Shown: in pieces, positions 50,259 to 57,654 of the stretch | How the letters are laid out: every line of letters begins with the position of its first letter | Position numbering within the stretch: position 1 is the first letter of the stretch | DNA from: Rhodococcus sp. KRD197 | Lineage (GTDB): Bacteria > Actinomycetota > Actinomycetes > Mycobacteriales > Mycobacteriaceae | Assembly: GCF_017168235.1 (NCBI RefSeq) | Contig: NZ_JABFAO010000072.1 | Span: 44,523-108,522 of the forward strand | Length of the DNA: 64,000 nt | Direction of reading: 5' to 3' | Program-made: the position numbers and the translations under genes | Notes under the pieces: model-generated | What the model saw: only the letters and a program-made list of their open reading frames with translations | Told to the model about the DNA's origin: nothing | The model's database searches: none

Positions 50259-51728
50259 ATGAGTACCAACGCTAAATCGACCCAATTGAAGAGCCTCGGT
50301 GCGGTACTGGCGCTGCTGGCATTTGCGCAGATGATTATCGCAATCGACTACAACATTGTTTTCGTTTCGCTCCCAGAAATTGGGTCCGGTCTCGGCTTCT
50401 CCGAATACAACCTGCAATGGGTGGTCTCCGCATACGCCGTGGCATTCGGTGGATTCCTCATGCTCGGCGGTCGTGCCACAGACCTGTTCGGTCGCAAACG
50501 GATGTTCATCGTCGGAATGGCGCTCTACGCGATCTCATCTCTCGTCGGTGGTCTGGCTACCGAACCTTGGATACTGGTAGTTGCACGAGCTGTCCAGGGC
50601 TTGGGCGGCGCGTTCTTGGCACCCGCGACATTGTCGCTCGTCATGGCGCTGTTCAAGGAGGGCGCTGAGCGCAACCAGGCTCTGTCGATCTGGGGCGCCG
50701 CGGGCGGGTCAGGCATGGTTCTGGGCTCGATCTTGGGAGGCGTGCTCACGGACGCCTTCGGGTGGCCTGCGGTCTTCTTTGTCAACGTTCTGTTGGCCGG
50801 AGCCGGTGTGATAGCAGCCTGGGTCCTCATCCCCGCCGATCCGCCTTCCGCGCGTGGGAAGATCGACCTTCCAGGTGCGGTAACAGGCACCGCTGGTGTC
50901 ACATTGCTGGTCTTTGCGTTGGTCGAGGCTCCTGCCCGGGGTTGGACCTCGTCGTTTGTACTCACAACTGCTGCCGTCGCAGTGCTGCTCCTGGGCGTCT
51001 TCATAGCGGTGGAGGCTCGGTCATCGGCACCGATGCTGCCTTTGAGGCTCTTCCGTAACCGAAACCTCTCGACGGGCACCCTGATTACCTTTTCATTCAT
51101 GGCCACGTTTGGTGCATTGGCATACTTCCTCACACGGTACTGGCAGGGAGTACTTGGCTACAGCGCGTGGACGACCGGCCTGGCATTCGTACTGCCGTCA
51201 GCAAGTGTCCTGATAGGTACAGTGCTGGGTGGAAAGTTGTCCACGAAGTTTGGTGTGCGGTCGACTCTTGTTGGAGCACTTGCCGTTGGAGCGGCTGGTA
51301 CGGCTGTGCTCGCTCTAGTGGCCGGTCCGACATCGAGCTATTTGGCAATTGCGCCCGCGCTTGTCGTGTTGTCCGTCGCACAAGGTGTTGTCTTCACGAC
51401 GATGTTCGTCGCTGCCACCACAGGAGTCGAAGCCGCAGATCAAGGAATCGGGTCCGGAATTGCGACAACTGGTCAGCAAATTGGCGGGGCTGTGGGATTG
51501 GCAGTGCTGATAGCCATCGCCACGTCCGTGAACTCCGGTGGGGACGGCAACACGGTGATGCACGAAACGACCGTTGCGTACTGGGCTATCGCGATCGGGA
51601 TCGCCGTCACTGTTCTCGTCACATTGAATTTTCGGCAACGACCGCCAGCGGAGCCCGTCAACGGTGCTGACGCCGCGGGCTCGCTCGACACCGTAGAAAC
51701 TGAATCAGAAGGTGTGCAACCCCGATAG
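50259..51728 (+). CDS. DHA2-type major facilitator (14-TM drug:H+ antiporter)
   Basis: A 489-residue transporter with 14 predicted membrane segments. N-terminal IAIDYNIVFVSLPEIG, motif A GGRATDLFGRKRMF and motif C-like GSGMVLGSILGGVLTDAFGW are present. This is the DHA2 multidrug-efflux group. Codon use returns toward the genome norm relative to the preceding genes. It is last in the island cargo, 39 bp after ORF 2, with a poor ribosome site (GGGAGTATTAA). Confidence 0.82.
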   Translation: MSTNAKSTQLKSLGAVLALLAFAQMIIAIDYNIVFVSLPEIGSGLGFSEYNLQWVVSAYAVAFGGFLMLGGRATDLFGRKRMFIVGMALYAISSLVGGLATEPWILVVARAVQGLGGAFLAPATLSLVMALFKEGAERNQALSIWGAAGGSGMVLGSILGGVLTDAFGWPAVFFVNVLLAGAGVIAAWVLIPADPPSARGKIDLPGAVTGTAGVTLLVFALVEAPARGWTSSFVLTTAAVAVLLLGVFIAVEARSSAPMLPLRLFRNRNLSTGTLITFSFMATFGALAYFLTRYWQGVLGYSAWTTGLAFVLPSASVLIGTVLGGKLSTKFGVRSTLVGALAVGAAGTAVLALVAGPTSSYLAIAPALVVLSVAQGVVFTTMFVAATTGVEAADQGIGSGIATTGQQIGGAVGLAVLIAIATSVNSGGDGNTVMHETTVAYWAIAIGIAVTVLVTLNFRQRPPAEPVNGADAAGSLDTVETESEGVQPR

Positions 51729-51740
51729 TTCTGGCTATAC

Positions 51741-51787
51741 GCCCTCAATGTATCTGTGGCATGTACCGCTCCAGGTGCATTGAGGGC
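51741..51787. terminator. Long-loop inverted repeat after the DHA2 transporter
   Basis: GCCCTCAATG (51741-51750) and CATTGAGGGC (51778-51787) are perfect 10-bp arms with a 27-nt loop. It begins 12 bp past the stop. There is no T run, so terminator is a likely but unproven role. Confidence 0.45.
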
Positions 51788-51905
51788 ACAGATCAACTTC
51801 TAGCCAGTCTCAATAGGAACCCATGTGTACTTCCCTTCGACCGTGACCACTTTTCCGAACACGACGTCAGCGAAATGACCGCCGACGATAGTGGGGCTCT
51901 TCGAT

Positions 51906-51931
51906 CTTCATGCGGGTGGGGAGTTTTTTTT
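51906..51931. other. Right direct repeat of the island (putative attachment site)
   Basis: CTTCATGCGGGTGGGGAG at 51906-51923 plus eight T (51924-51931) copies the right arm and tail of the tRNA-Ser terminator. The left arm is absent here, so it cannot fold as a terminator. This is expected of a duplicated att site. Confidence 0.6.
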
Positions 51932-51946
51932 GGTGCCTGCTTCGCT

Positions 51947-52007
51947 GTCGAGTTCGCACTTGTGCAGGCATTCGGCGCGGTCCGGCCTGCACAAGTGCGA
52001 ACTCGAC
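51947..52007. repeat. Perfect 23-bp inverted repeat with 15-nt loop
   Basis: Arms at 51947-51969 and 51985-52007 are fully complementary (outer ends GTCGAG/CTCGAC, inner ends GCAGGC/GCCTGC). No poly-T follows on either strand. It is 16 bp past the right island repeat and close to the HEAT gene start. Confidence 0.8.
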
Positions 52008-52046
52008 CTTGACCTTCACACTGTGGCAAGGGCTTGGCTCGATCGC

Positions 52047-52661
52047 ATGACCTCACTCCAGCACAGCAACCCCTCGGCCCGACTGCGCGCTGCCCTCGCG
52101 ATCGGGACCGATCCTGATCCGTCGTACATCGGTGAACTGCTCGAGCGCTGCGCCGTCGAACCGGACTTCAACGTCCGCGAAACGCTCACGTGGGCGTTGA
52201 TGCGACACCCCGAATCTCTGACGGTTCCGCGCCTGGTCGAGCAGGTCCAGTCCGGCAACAACCAGGCCCGCAGTCAGGCGCTGCACACGCTGTCCAAGAT
52301 CAAGGGTCCGAACTCCTGGCCAGTGATCACGCCCGACCTGTTGTCCGATCCCGACGACGAGGTCGCGCGGAGCGCCTGGCGGGCCGCGGTTGTTCTGGTT
52401 CCGCAAGCTCAGCGACTGCCATTGGCCACGATGCTGTCGACGCAGCTGGGGCGCGGCTCGCGTGAAATGCAACTGAGCCTCAGCCGGGCACTCCTCGCGC
52501 TGGGGGATGTGATCGAGCCGGTGCTGCGAGGGCCTCATCGGAATGTGCGTGCCCGAGCTCATGCCATCGCCACCGAGAGGTTGCTCCGAGATCCTGACGC
52601 GGGATTCGAATTGGATATCGAGATGGCCAAGCGCGTCAGCGCCCTCGGACAAGATAGTTAG
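52047..52661 (+). CDS. HEAT-repeat protein
   Basis: A 204-residue protein made of tandem HEAT-like helix pairs from about residue 5 to 190 (PDFNVRETLTWALMRHPES, SQALHTLSKIKGPNSW, DEVARSAWRAAVV, NVRARAHAIATERLL). There is no catalytic motif; such solenoids usually bind a partner. It is 8 bp upstream of a MerR regulator that carries its own HEAT repeats, so the two proteins probably work together, perhaps as partner and sensor. Confidence 0.75.
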   Translation: MTSLQHSNPSARLRAALAIGTDPDPSYIGELLERCAVEPDFNVRETLTWALMRHPESLTVPRLVEQVQSGNNQARSQALHTLSKIKGPNSWPVITPDLLSDPDDEVARSAWRAAVVLVPQAQRLPLATMLSTQLGRGSREMQLSLSRALLALGDVIEPVLRGPHRNVRARAHAIATERLLRDPDAGFELDIEMAKRVSALGQDS

Positions 52662-52669
52662 ATACAGGG

Positions 52670-53650
52670 ATGTTGATCGGTGACGTGGCTCGGCGATCGG
52701 GTGTCAGTGCCCGCATGCTCCGGCATTACGACGCCCTCGGGCTGGTTCGGCCGTCGGGGCGCAGCGGTACCGGCTACCGGGAGTATTCGGACGCAGACAT
52801 CCGTCGAATCTTCCACGTCGAGTCATTGCGATCGCTGGGGTTGTCGTTGCGTGATATCGGACGCGCGCTCGACGACCCCGGCTTCGCGACCTCGGGACTC
52901 GTCGACGAGTTGATCCGCCAGACGGAAGAGCGTCTGCGCAGGGAGACTGAGTTGCTGACCAGATTGCGCCGAGTGGGCGACGCCGACCCCGCCGACTGGG
53001 AGGACGTGCTGAGCGTCGTCGCTCTGCTGCAGGACCTGGGGTCGGTGAGCGCCGGCAAACGTCAGTCGGCGGCGTTGTTCTCGACTGGCCTGGCGCCGGA
53101 TGCGCTCGCGGAGGCGGTGTTGCGGGAGCCCGCACCCAACGTCGCCGGCGCGCTGCGGTGGGCGTTGGCTCAGTCGGATGGGGACGGGTTGGCGCTGCTG
53201 CGTCAGGGCCTCGACTCGCCGGACCCGCAGGTGCGACGCCGTGCCGTCGAGACTATCGCCGAGATCCCGCACGAGGACGCCACCGCGGTGCTACACGACG
53301 CACTGGCGAGTGCTGACGATGTTGTTCGGCGCTGCGCGGCGCTGGCGCTCGGGGCGCGGGGCGTCGTCGATGCAATCCCGACTTTGATCGACATGGTCAT
53401 CGCGGGCACCAACGATGTCGATGCGGCAGATGCGCTCGGTGGGCTGGCGAGCGGTGAGACTGCGGATGGGATCGTCTCGCGGCTGGTCGAACGAGCTGTC
53501 GAAAGCCAATCACGTCTACGCGTGACGCAGGGCCTCGCGGACATCCCGGGAGCTGCAGCGACTCGGGCGCTCACCGCTCTCGCTCACGACGAGGACCGGT
53601 CGGTTGCGCTCACGGCGCAGTACATCCTCGGTCGCCGCTTGCACTCCTGA
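52670..53650 (+). CDS. MerR-family regulator with C-terminal HEAT repeats
   Basis: A 326-residue fusion. The MerR winged helix is at 1-70 (LIGDVARRSGVSARMLRHYDALGLVRPSGR) with the coiled-coil dimer helix at about 80-110. HEAT-type repeats run from about 145 to 325 (DPQVRRRAVETIAEIPHEDA; DDVVRRCAALALGARG; EDRSVALTAQYILG). There is no metal-binding Cys set. The solenoid replaces the usual effector domain. It is in a two-gene unit with a HEAT protein. Confidence 0.8.
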   Translation: MLIGDVARRSGVSARMLRHYDALGLVRPSGRSGTGYREYSDADIRRIFHVESLRSLGLSLRDIGRALDDPGFATSGLVDELIRQTEERLRRETELLTRLRRVGDADPADWEDVLSVVALLQDLGSVSAGKRQSAALFSTGLAPDALAEAVLREPAPNVAGALRWALAQSDGDGLALLRQGLDSPDPQVRRRAVETIAEIPHEDATAVLHDALASADDVVRRCAALALGARGVVDAIPTLIDMVIAGTNDVDAADALGGLASGETADGIVSRLVERAVESQSRLRVTQGLADIPGAAATRALTALAHDEDRSVALTAQYILGRRLHS

Positions 53651-53651
53651 G

Positions 53652-53727
53652 CTCGCACCGTTTCTGCTGGGCTAGCACCCGCTCTCGGACCTGAGCGCGG
53701 GTGCGCACTCGGCAAAAAGGGTGCGAG
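53652..53727. repeat. Nested palindrome between convergent genes
   Basis: Outer arms 53652-53667 and 53712-53727 match at 14 of 16 bases (CTCGCACC...GGTGCGAG). Inner arms GCACCCGC (53675-53682) and GCGGGTGC (53697-53704) match exactly. It separates two convergent genes and can act as a bidirectional terminator; it could also be a dispersed intergenic repeat. Confidence 0.6.
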
Positions 53728-53745
53728 GTCGTGTCAGCAGCGGCG

Positions 53746-54648
53746 CTAGGATTCGGCGTGCGCGGTGATGGTGTCGATGGTGGTCGACCAAGCGATCGAG
53801 CGGGGGTCGAGGAAGTCACCGTGCCCGACGCCCGGCAGGATGATCGATTCCGCCCGGTCGCCGGCCAACCGGGCAGCTTCGACGTAGTCCAGACTCTGAC
53901 CCGCGGATACTGTCTTGTCGGTGTCGCCGTGGATGGCAGTGATGGCGACATCCGTAGGCAGATGTCGGATGGGTGAGGCGAGGGCGTAGCGCTCGGGAAT
54001 GTCGTCCGGCATGCCCCCGAGGAAGCGGGGAACGAATCTGTCGCCCTCGCTGCGTGCTGCGCGGGCCATGTCGAAGACCCCGGCCATGATCGTCGCGTTG
54101 CGGGGTTTGACTCGTGGTTGCGCCCACGGAGCCGAGGCGGGCAGCGAATGTCTACTGGCGGCCCAGGCTGCGAGCTGTCCGCCGGCCGAGTGTCCGGCAA
54201 CCTGAACGCGGTCGAGATCGAGCCGCCCGCCCGCTGCTTCCTGGGCGGTGGTCGCGAGGATGTCGATGGCGTTGTCGATGTCGGTGAGGGTGTCTTTGTA
54301 GTCGTTGCGTTCGCGTCGATATTCGATGTTCCACACGGCTATCCCGCGTTCGGCGACGGCCTCCGCGAGGGGCCGGAAGTGGGTCATGTCGGGCTCCGAA
54401 AGCCATCCGCCGCCGTGCACCATCACCACCACGGGGACGGCATCGGCGTCGTTGTCCGGCAGGTACAGCTCGCCGACGTTGTCGACGTCGGGGCCGTAGA
54501 CGAGCCGGATCGGGGTGGCGGACGGTACCGGCACAAGGGTGAGTGGCAGCGGCGGTTCGACAGGGAGCGTGGAAACTCCTGCGGCCGTGCTGCATCCGAC
54601 GAGGGTGATCAGGGTCATGAACAGGGCTGCGGTACGGCCAAATTTCAC
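53746..54648 (-). CDS. Lipoprotein alpha/beta hydrolase (BD-FAE/esterase type)
   Basis: A 300-residue exported hydrolase. Signal with lipobox LVGC near residue 19, oxyanion motif MVHGGGWL, nucleophile Ser in GHSAGGQ, and the late His in GVGHGDF; the Asp lies in HGDTDKTV. It resembles the alpha/beta hydrolase-3/BD-FAE carboxylesterase group. The GTG start overlaps the PHP gene stop (GTGA). The substrate is unknown. Confidence 0.8.
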   Translation of the reverse strand: MKFGRTAALFMTLITLVGCSTAAGVSTLPVEPPLPLTLVPVPSATPIRLVYGPDVDNVGELYLPDNDADAVPVVVMVHGGGWLSEPDMTHFRPLAEAVAERGIAVWNIEYRRERNDYKDTLTDIDNAIDILATTAQEAAGGRLDLDRVQVAGHSAGGQLAAWAASRHSLPASAPWAQPRVKPRNATIMAGVFDMARAARSEGDRFVPRFLGGMPDDIPERYALASPIRHLPTDVAITAIHGDTDKTVSAGQSLDYVEAARLAGDRAESIILPGVGHGDFLDPRSIAWSTTIDTITAHAES

Positions 54649-55649
54649 GCGGCAGCCCAGGCGAGAAGGTCGTCGACGGCCCAGGTGTTGACGACGCGCT
54701 CGGCAGGCACGCCGCGGTCCTCCGCGCGTACACATCCGTAGCCCTGCCAGTCGAGCTGACCGGGAGCGTGCGCGTCGGTGTCGATGGCGAACAGACAACC
54801 GCGTTCGAGGGCGATGTCGATCAGCCGTTTCGGCGGGTCCTGACGCTCCGGTCGGGCATTTATTTCGACGGCGGTGCCGTACTGCACGCAGCCCTCGAAC
54901 ACGACGTCGGCATCGAAGGTCGATTCCGAGCGGGTACCGCGGCCACCTTGCACGAGTCGGCCGGTGCAGTGGCCGAGTACATCGACGTGCGGATTGGCCA
55001 CAGCATTGACCATCCTCCGCGTCATCGTTTCGGAATCGGCTCGGAGGTTCGAATGCACACTGGCCACGACGATGTCGAGCTGCGCGAGCAGATCCTCGTC
55101 CTGATCGAGGCTCCCGTCGTCGAGGATGTCGACTTCGATGCCGGTGAGGATGCGGAACGGCGCCAGTTCGATGTTGAGTGCGGCAACGACGTCCAGTTGA
55201 CGGCGAAGCCGCTCCGCGGTGAGACCGTTGGCTACCGTCAACCGGGGGGAGTGGTCGGTGAGCGCGCAGTACTCGTGGCCGAGGCGGGCGGCGGTCCGCA
55301 TCATCTCTTCGATGGGGCTGCCACCGTCGGACCAGTTCGAGTGTGTGTGCAGGTCGCCTTTGAGAGCCGATCGGAGATCGTTGTCCCCGATCGGTTGCGC
55401 CTCGGCGCGCCTCTCGGCGAGGTATTCGGGGACGCCACCGGCTACGGCCTGGCGGATGACGAGCGAGGTTTTCGCGCCGATGCCCGGGAGCGCAGACCAT
55501 GTGTCAGTGCGTGCGCGCTCCGATCGTTCTGTTGCGGAAAGAGATTCGACCACCTCGGCTGCCCTGCGATACGCCTTGACGCGGTGGGTGTCGGCACGCG
55601 AGCGCTCGAGCCAGTAGGCGATCTCGCGGAGGGCTTCGACCGGGTCCAT
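54645..55649 (-). CDS. PHP-domain metal-dependent phosphoesterase with HhH N-terminus
   Basis: A 334-residue protein. N-terminal residues 1-90 contain a helix-hairpin-helix (LPGIGAKTSLVIRQAV). The PHP domain (about 95-330) has metal motifs GDLHTHSNWSDG, ALTDHSP, IEVDIL and DTDAHAPG. This looks like the exonuclease half of PolX without the polymerase palm. ATG 55649 is preferred; a TTG 15 bp upstream would overlap the RDD gene. Nuclease or phosphatase activity is inferred. Confidence 0.8.
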   Translation of the reverse strand: MDPVEALREIAYWLERSRADTHRVKAYRRAAEVVESLSATERSERARTDTWSALPGIGAKTSLVIRQAVAGGVPEYLAERRAEAQPIGDNDLRSALKGDLHTHSNWSDGGSPIEEMMRTAARLGHEYCALTDHSPRLTVANGLTAERLRRQLDVVAALNIELAPFRILTGIEVDILDDGSLDQDEDLLAQLDIVVASVHSNLRADSETMTRRMVNAVANPHVDVLGHCTGRLVQGGRGTRSESTFDADVVFEGCVQYGTAVEINARPERQDPPKRLIDIALERGCLFAIDTDAHAPGQLDWQGYGCVRAEDRGVPAERVVNTWAVDDLLAWAAA

Positions 55650-55653
55650 GTCA

Positions 55654-56142
55654 CTAGTGTCCAATAGCGGTATGTGGGTCGATCAACCCGGCGTTGGGTT
55701 GCCAGTCATACACCACTGATGTCCGGAGCACGATGTCCTGCAACGATCTTCTCCTGCGGTCGACGGCCACCCACAACAGCCCGAATGCGAACAACACACA
55801 GAGCACTGCCCGCAGCAAGGCGAGCGGCCACCGGAGCACCCCGTGGCGCGGGGAGACAAGGCGGACCCCCATCAGAATTGCGCCGACCGTGCGACCGGTC
55901 GTTGCCCAACAGGTCGTCAAATATGCGATCGAGATGATGACGAGCACCGACACCGACATGAACACCGCCGGAGTCTGGAAGCTGAACGACTGCGGATCGA
56001 AGAGCAACTGCACAAACACCGATCCGATGTACACCGAACCCATCAGCGCGCCAACGACTGCGAGATCGATCACCGCGGCTACGCCTCGAGTGACGATTCC
56101 GGCCGGACGCAACTCCTCGATCCGAGGATGCGGATGCGTCAT
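55654..56142 (-). CDS. RDD-family membrane protein
   Basis: A 162-residue protein with three membrane segments (about 18-50, 58-85, 103-125) and the RDD signature residues in the first helix start (GIVTRGVAAVIDLAVV). RDD proteins may transport ions or small solutes. ATG 56142 overlaps the stop of the nonapeptide-repeat gene (ATGA). Confidence 0.82.
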   Translation of the reverse strand: MTHPHPRIEELRPAGIVTRGVAAVIDLAVVGALMGSVYIGSVFVQLLFDPQSFSFQTPAVFMSVSVLVIISIAYLTTCWATTGRTVGAILMGVRLVSPRHGVLRWPLALLRAVLCVLFAFGLLWVAVDRRRRSLQDIVLRTSVVYDWQPNAGLIDPHTAIGH

Positions 56143-56798
56143 GTGCTCGGCCCGCCGTCACGCCCGAAAAGTCGGCCCACGAACTGCGTCACTGCATCGT
56201 CGGCCTGCATGCCTTGGCTGCGAACGCCTCGCACTGCCTCGGCGGAGAGCGATCCGGTCGACTCCCTGATGATTTCCGGCAGATCGACGCCGTCGATGAC
56301 GAAGTTCGCGAGAGCAATCAGGTCGACGCGTCCGATCGCCGCATCGAGGTCGACTCTGGACACTTGTCGGTCCAGATCCACCCCGTCGACCACCGCTTCG
56401 ATGTCGACCCGTGCCACCGCTTTGTCGAGGTCCACCCGGGCTACGGCCGCATCCAAGTCCACTCGCGCCACAGCCTTGTCGAGATCCACCTGTGCGACGG
56501 CTCGGTCCAGGTCGACGCCTTCGATGATGGCGTCGATGTCGACATTTTCGCGGATGAGCCGCGTCAAGTCGATCTCGTCCAATGCGGCTGCAACAATTTT
56601 GACGACGGTCGCACGGAGGAGCGCGTCGGCGACGACGGTTGCGGCAACTACGGTGCGTTCGCCTCGCCGGGCGATCGTGTCGATCGGGCCCGACATTCCG
56701 GGCAGTCGGGTCATGAGCCGGAGAGCCCCACGGGCCGCGGCTCCGGCCGTCACCGCCGTGCCGATAGCGAGATGCACCAGGCGTGCGTCTTCCGGCAT
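56139..56798 (-). CDS. Nonapeptide-repeat protein coupled to RDD gene
   Basis: A protein of about 219 residues. Residues 1-75 contain two hydrophobic stretches (AIGTAVTAGAAARGALRL; VVAATVVADALLRATVVKIVAAAL). Residues about 85-163 are nine imperfect nine-residue repeats of VDLDxAVAR type. The C-terminus VIDGVDLPEIIRESTGS...ADDAV resembles sequence found fused to RDD domains in other actinobacteria, from memory. ATG 56798 was chosen for GAGG upstream and composition. Function is unknown. Confidence 0.75.
   Translation of the reverse strand: MPEDARLVHLAIGTAVTAGAAARGALRLMTRLPGMSGPIDTIARRGERTVVAATVVADALLRATVVKIVAAALDEIDLTRLIRENVDIDAIIEGVDLDRAVAQVDLDKAVARVDLDAAVARVDLDKAVARVDIEAVVDGVDLDRQVSRVDLDAAIGRVDLIALANFVIDGVDLPEIIRESTGSLSAEAVRGVRSQGMQADDAVTQFVGRLFGRDGGPST
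56310..56546 (-). repeat. Tandem 27-bp coding repeats (VDLDxAVAR)
   Basis: About nine imperfect 27-bp units encode the nonapeptide array of the RDD-linked protein. Repeats are conserved in protein more than in DNA, so selection keeps the pattern. Confidence 0.7.
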
Positions 56799-56961
56799 CG
56801 TGTCACCACCTCGTTCGACTGTCACGAGCATTCCACTTCCTATGCGATCTGTACCGACAATCAAGTCGTCCCGCGCGCCGACCGACCCGGACAAATCTCT
56901 CAGGAAGTTGCCAGGCGCAGCATCTTCACTCGTGTTGAAGGTGCAACTAGCATTGGCGGCC

Positions 56962-57654
56962 ATGACAAAGAAATGGTGGATAGTCGGCGCAATCGTCGTT
57001 GTTCTTGTCGCACTTGGTGTAACGGTAGGTCCGTGGGCCTACGGAAAGTTCATCGCCGAATCCGACGCCCCCGCGGCGACCGTGTCGACATCCGGTGCGC
57101 AGGCCGCGACGACCGACGACATCGACGGGACCTGGACCATCGTGCCGGGCGATGAGGCCAACACAACAGCGGCGGGATACACCGTCGACGAGGTTCTCAA
57201 CGGAGCCGATGTGACGGTGGTCGGATCGACCACCGATGTGAGCGGCGAGGTGACGATCGAGAACGACACCGTCACCGCGGGCGAGGTTCTCGTCACGACA
57301 GACTCGATCACCACCGACAATGACCGCCGCGACGGCCAGTTCCGGGGCAATATCTTCGAGACCGCGACCTATCCGACGGCGACGTTCGCGTTCGACTCGC
57401 CCGTCGACCTGTCATCGATTCCCGACGACGGAACCACGACGACGGTGACGGCCGAGGGGACGTTGACGCTCAAGGATCAGTCTCGTCCGGTCTCCGTCGA
57501 GATGGAGGTGCTGCAGTCCGGTGACACGCTGATCGCGTCGGGCAGCATTCCCACCACCTGGGCCGACTTCGGAATCGAACCACCGTCGCTGGGATTCGTC
57601 ACGGTCGAGGATTCGGGATCGGTCGACTTCCTGATCAATTTGAACTCGGAGTAG
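56962..57654 (+). CDS. YceI-family exported lipid-binding protein
   Basis: A 230-residue protein with an N-terminal membrane anchor (residues 6-28) and a YceI lipocalin-like beta barrel (about 52-230; GTWTIVPGDEANTTAAGYTVDEVL, DRRDGQFRGNIFETATYPTATF). YceI proteins bind isoprenoids or fatty-acid-like ligands. ATG 56962 was chosen because it starts the anchor; the very long upstream frame is shadow. It overlaps the convergent desaturase gene by 20 bp. Confidence 0.85.
   Translation: MTKKWWIVGAIVVVLVALGVTVGPWAYGKFIAESDAPAATVSTSGAQAATTDDIDGTWTIVPGDEANTTAAGYTVDEVLNGADVTVVGSTTDVSGEVTIENDTVTAGEVLVTTDSITTDNDRRDGQFRGNIFETATYPTATFAFDSPVDLSSIPDDGTTTTVTAEGTLTLKDQSRPVSVEMEVLQSGDTLIASGSIPTTWADFGIEPPSLGFVTVEDSGSVDFLINLNSE

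Larger units (their letters stand above)
45622..51923. mobile_element. Putative tRNA-Ser-associated genomic island
   Basis: About 6.3 kb bounded by an 18-bp direct repeat (45604-45621 and 51906-51923). The left copy is half of the tRNA terminator. Genes inside use AT-richer codons than the flanks, most clearly 47.1-50.2 kb. Cargo is an unknown protein, an XRE/MmyB regulator, a luciferase-like monooxygenase, a pair of P-loop-family ORFs and a DHA2 transporter. No recombinase is seen, so it would be decayed, trans-mobilised or a misreading. Confidence 0.6.
51729..52046. other. Structure-rich intergenic region at the island right end
   Basis: This 318-bp region has no gene. It holds a 10-bp inverted pair (51741-51787), the right 18-bp direct repeat (51906-51923) with eight T, and a perfect 23-bp inverted repeat (51947-52007) reaching to 40 bp before the HEAT protein. 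Confidence 0.7.

Noticed and set aside
45622..51923. Phage or integrative element with its own integrase
   Set aside because: No tyrosine or serine recombinase, excisionase, relaxase or phage structural gene is present in the interval.
51906..51931. Independent terminator at the right island repeat
   Set aside because: It keeps the loop, right arm and T run, but the sequence upstream does not contain the complementary CTCCCCACC arm.
56310..56546. CRISPR array or VNTR in the 27-bp repeat block
   Set aside because: The repeats are in frame, directly adjacent without spacers, and conserved in protein more than in DNA; it is a coding array.
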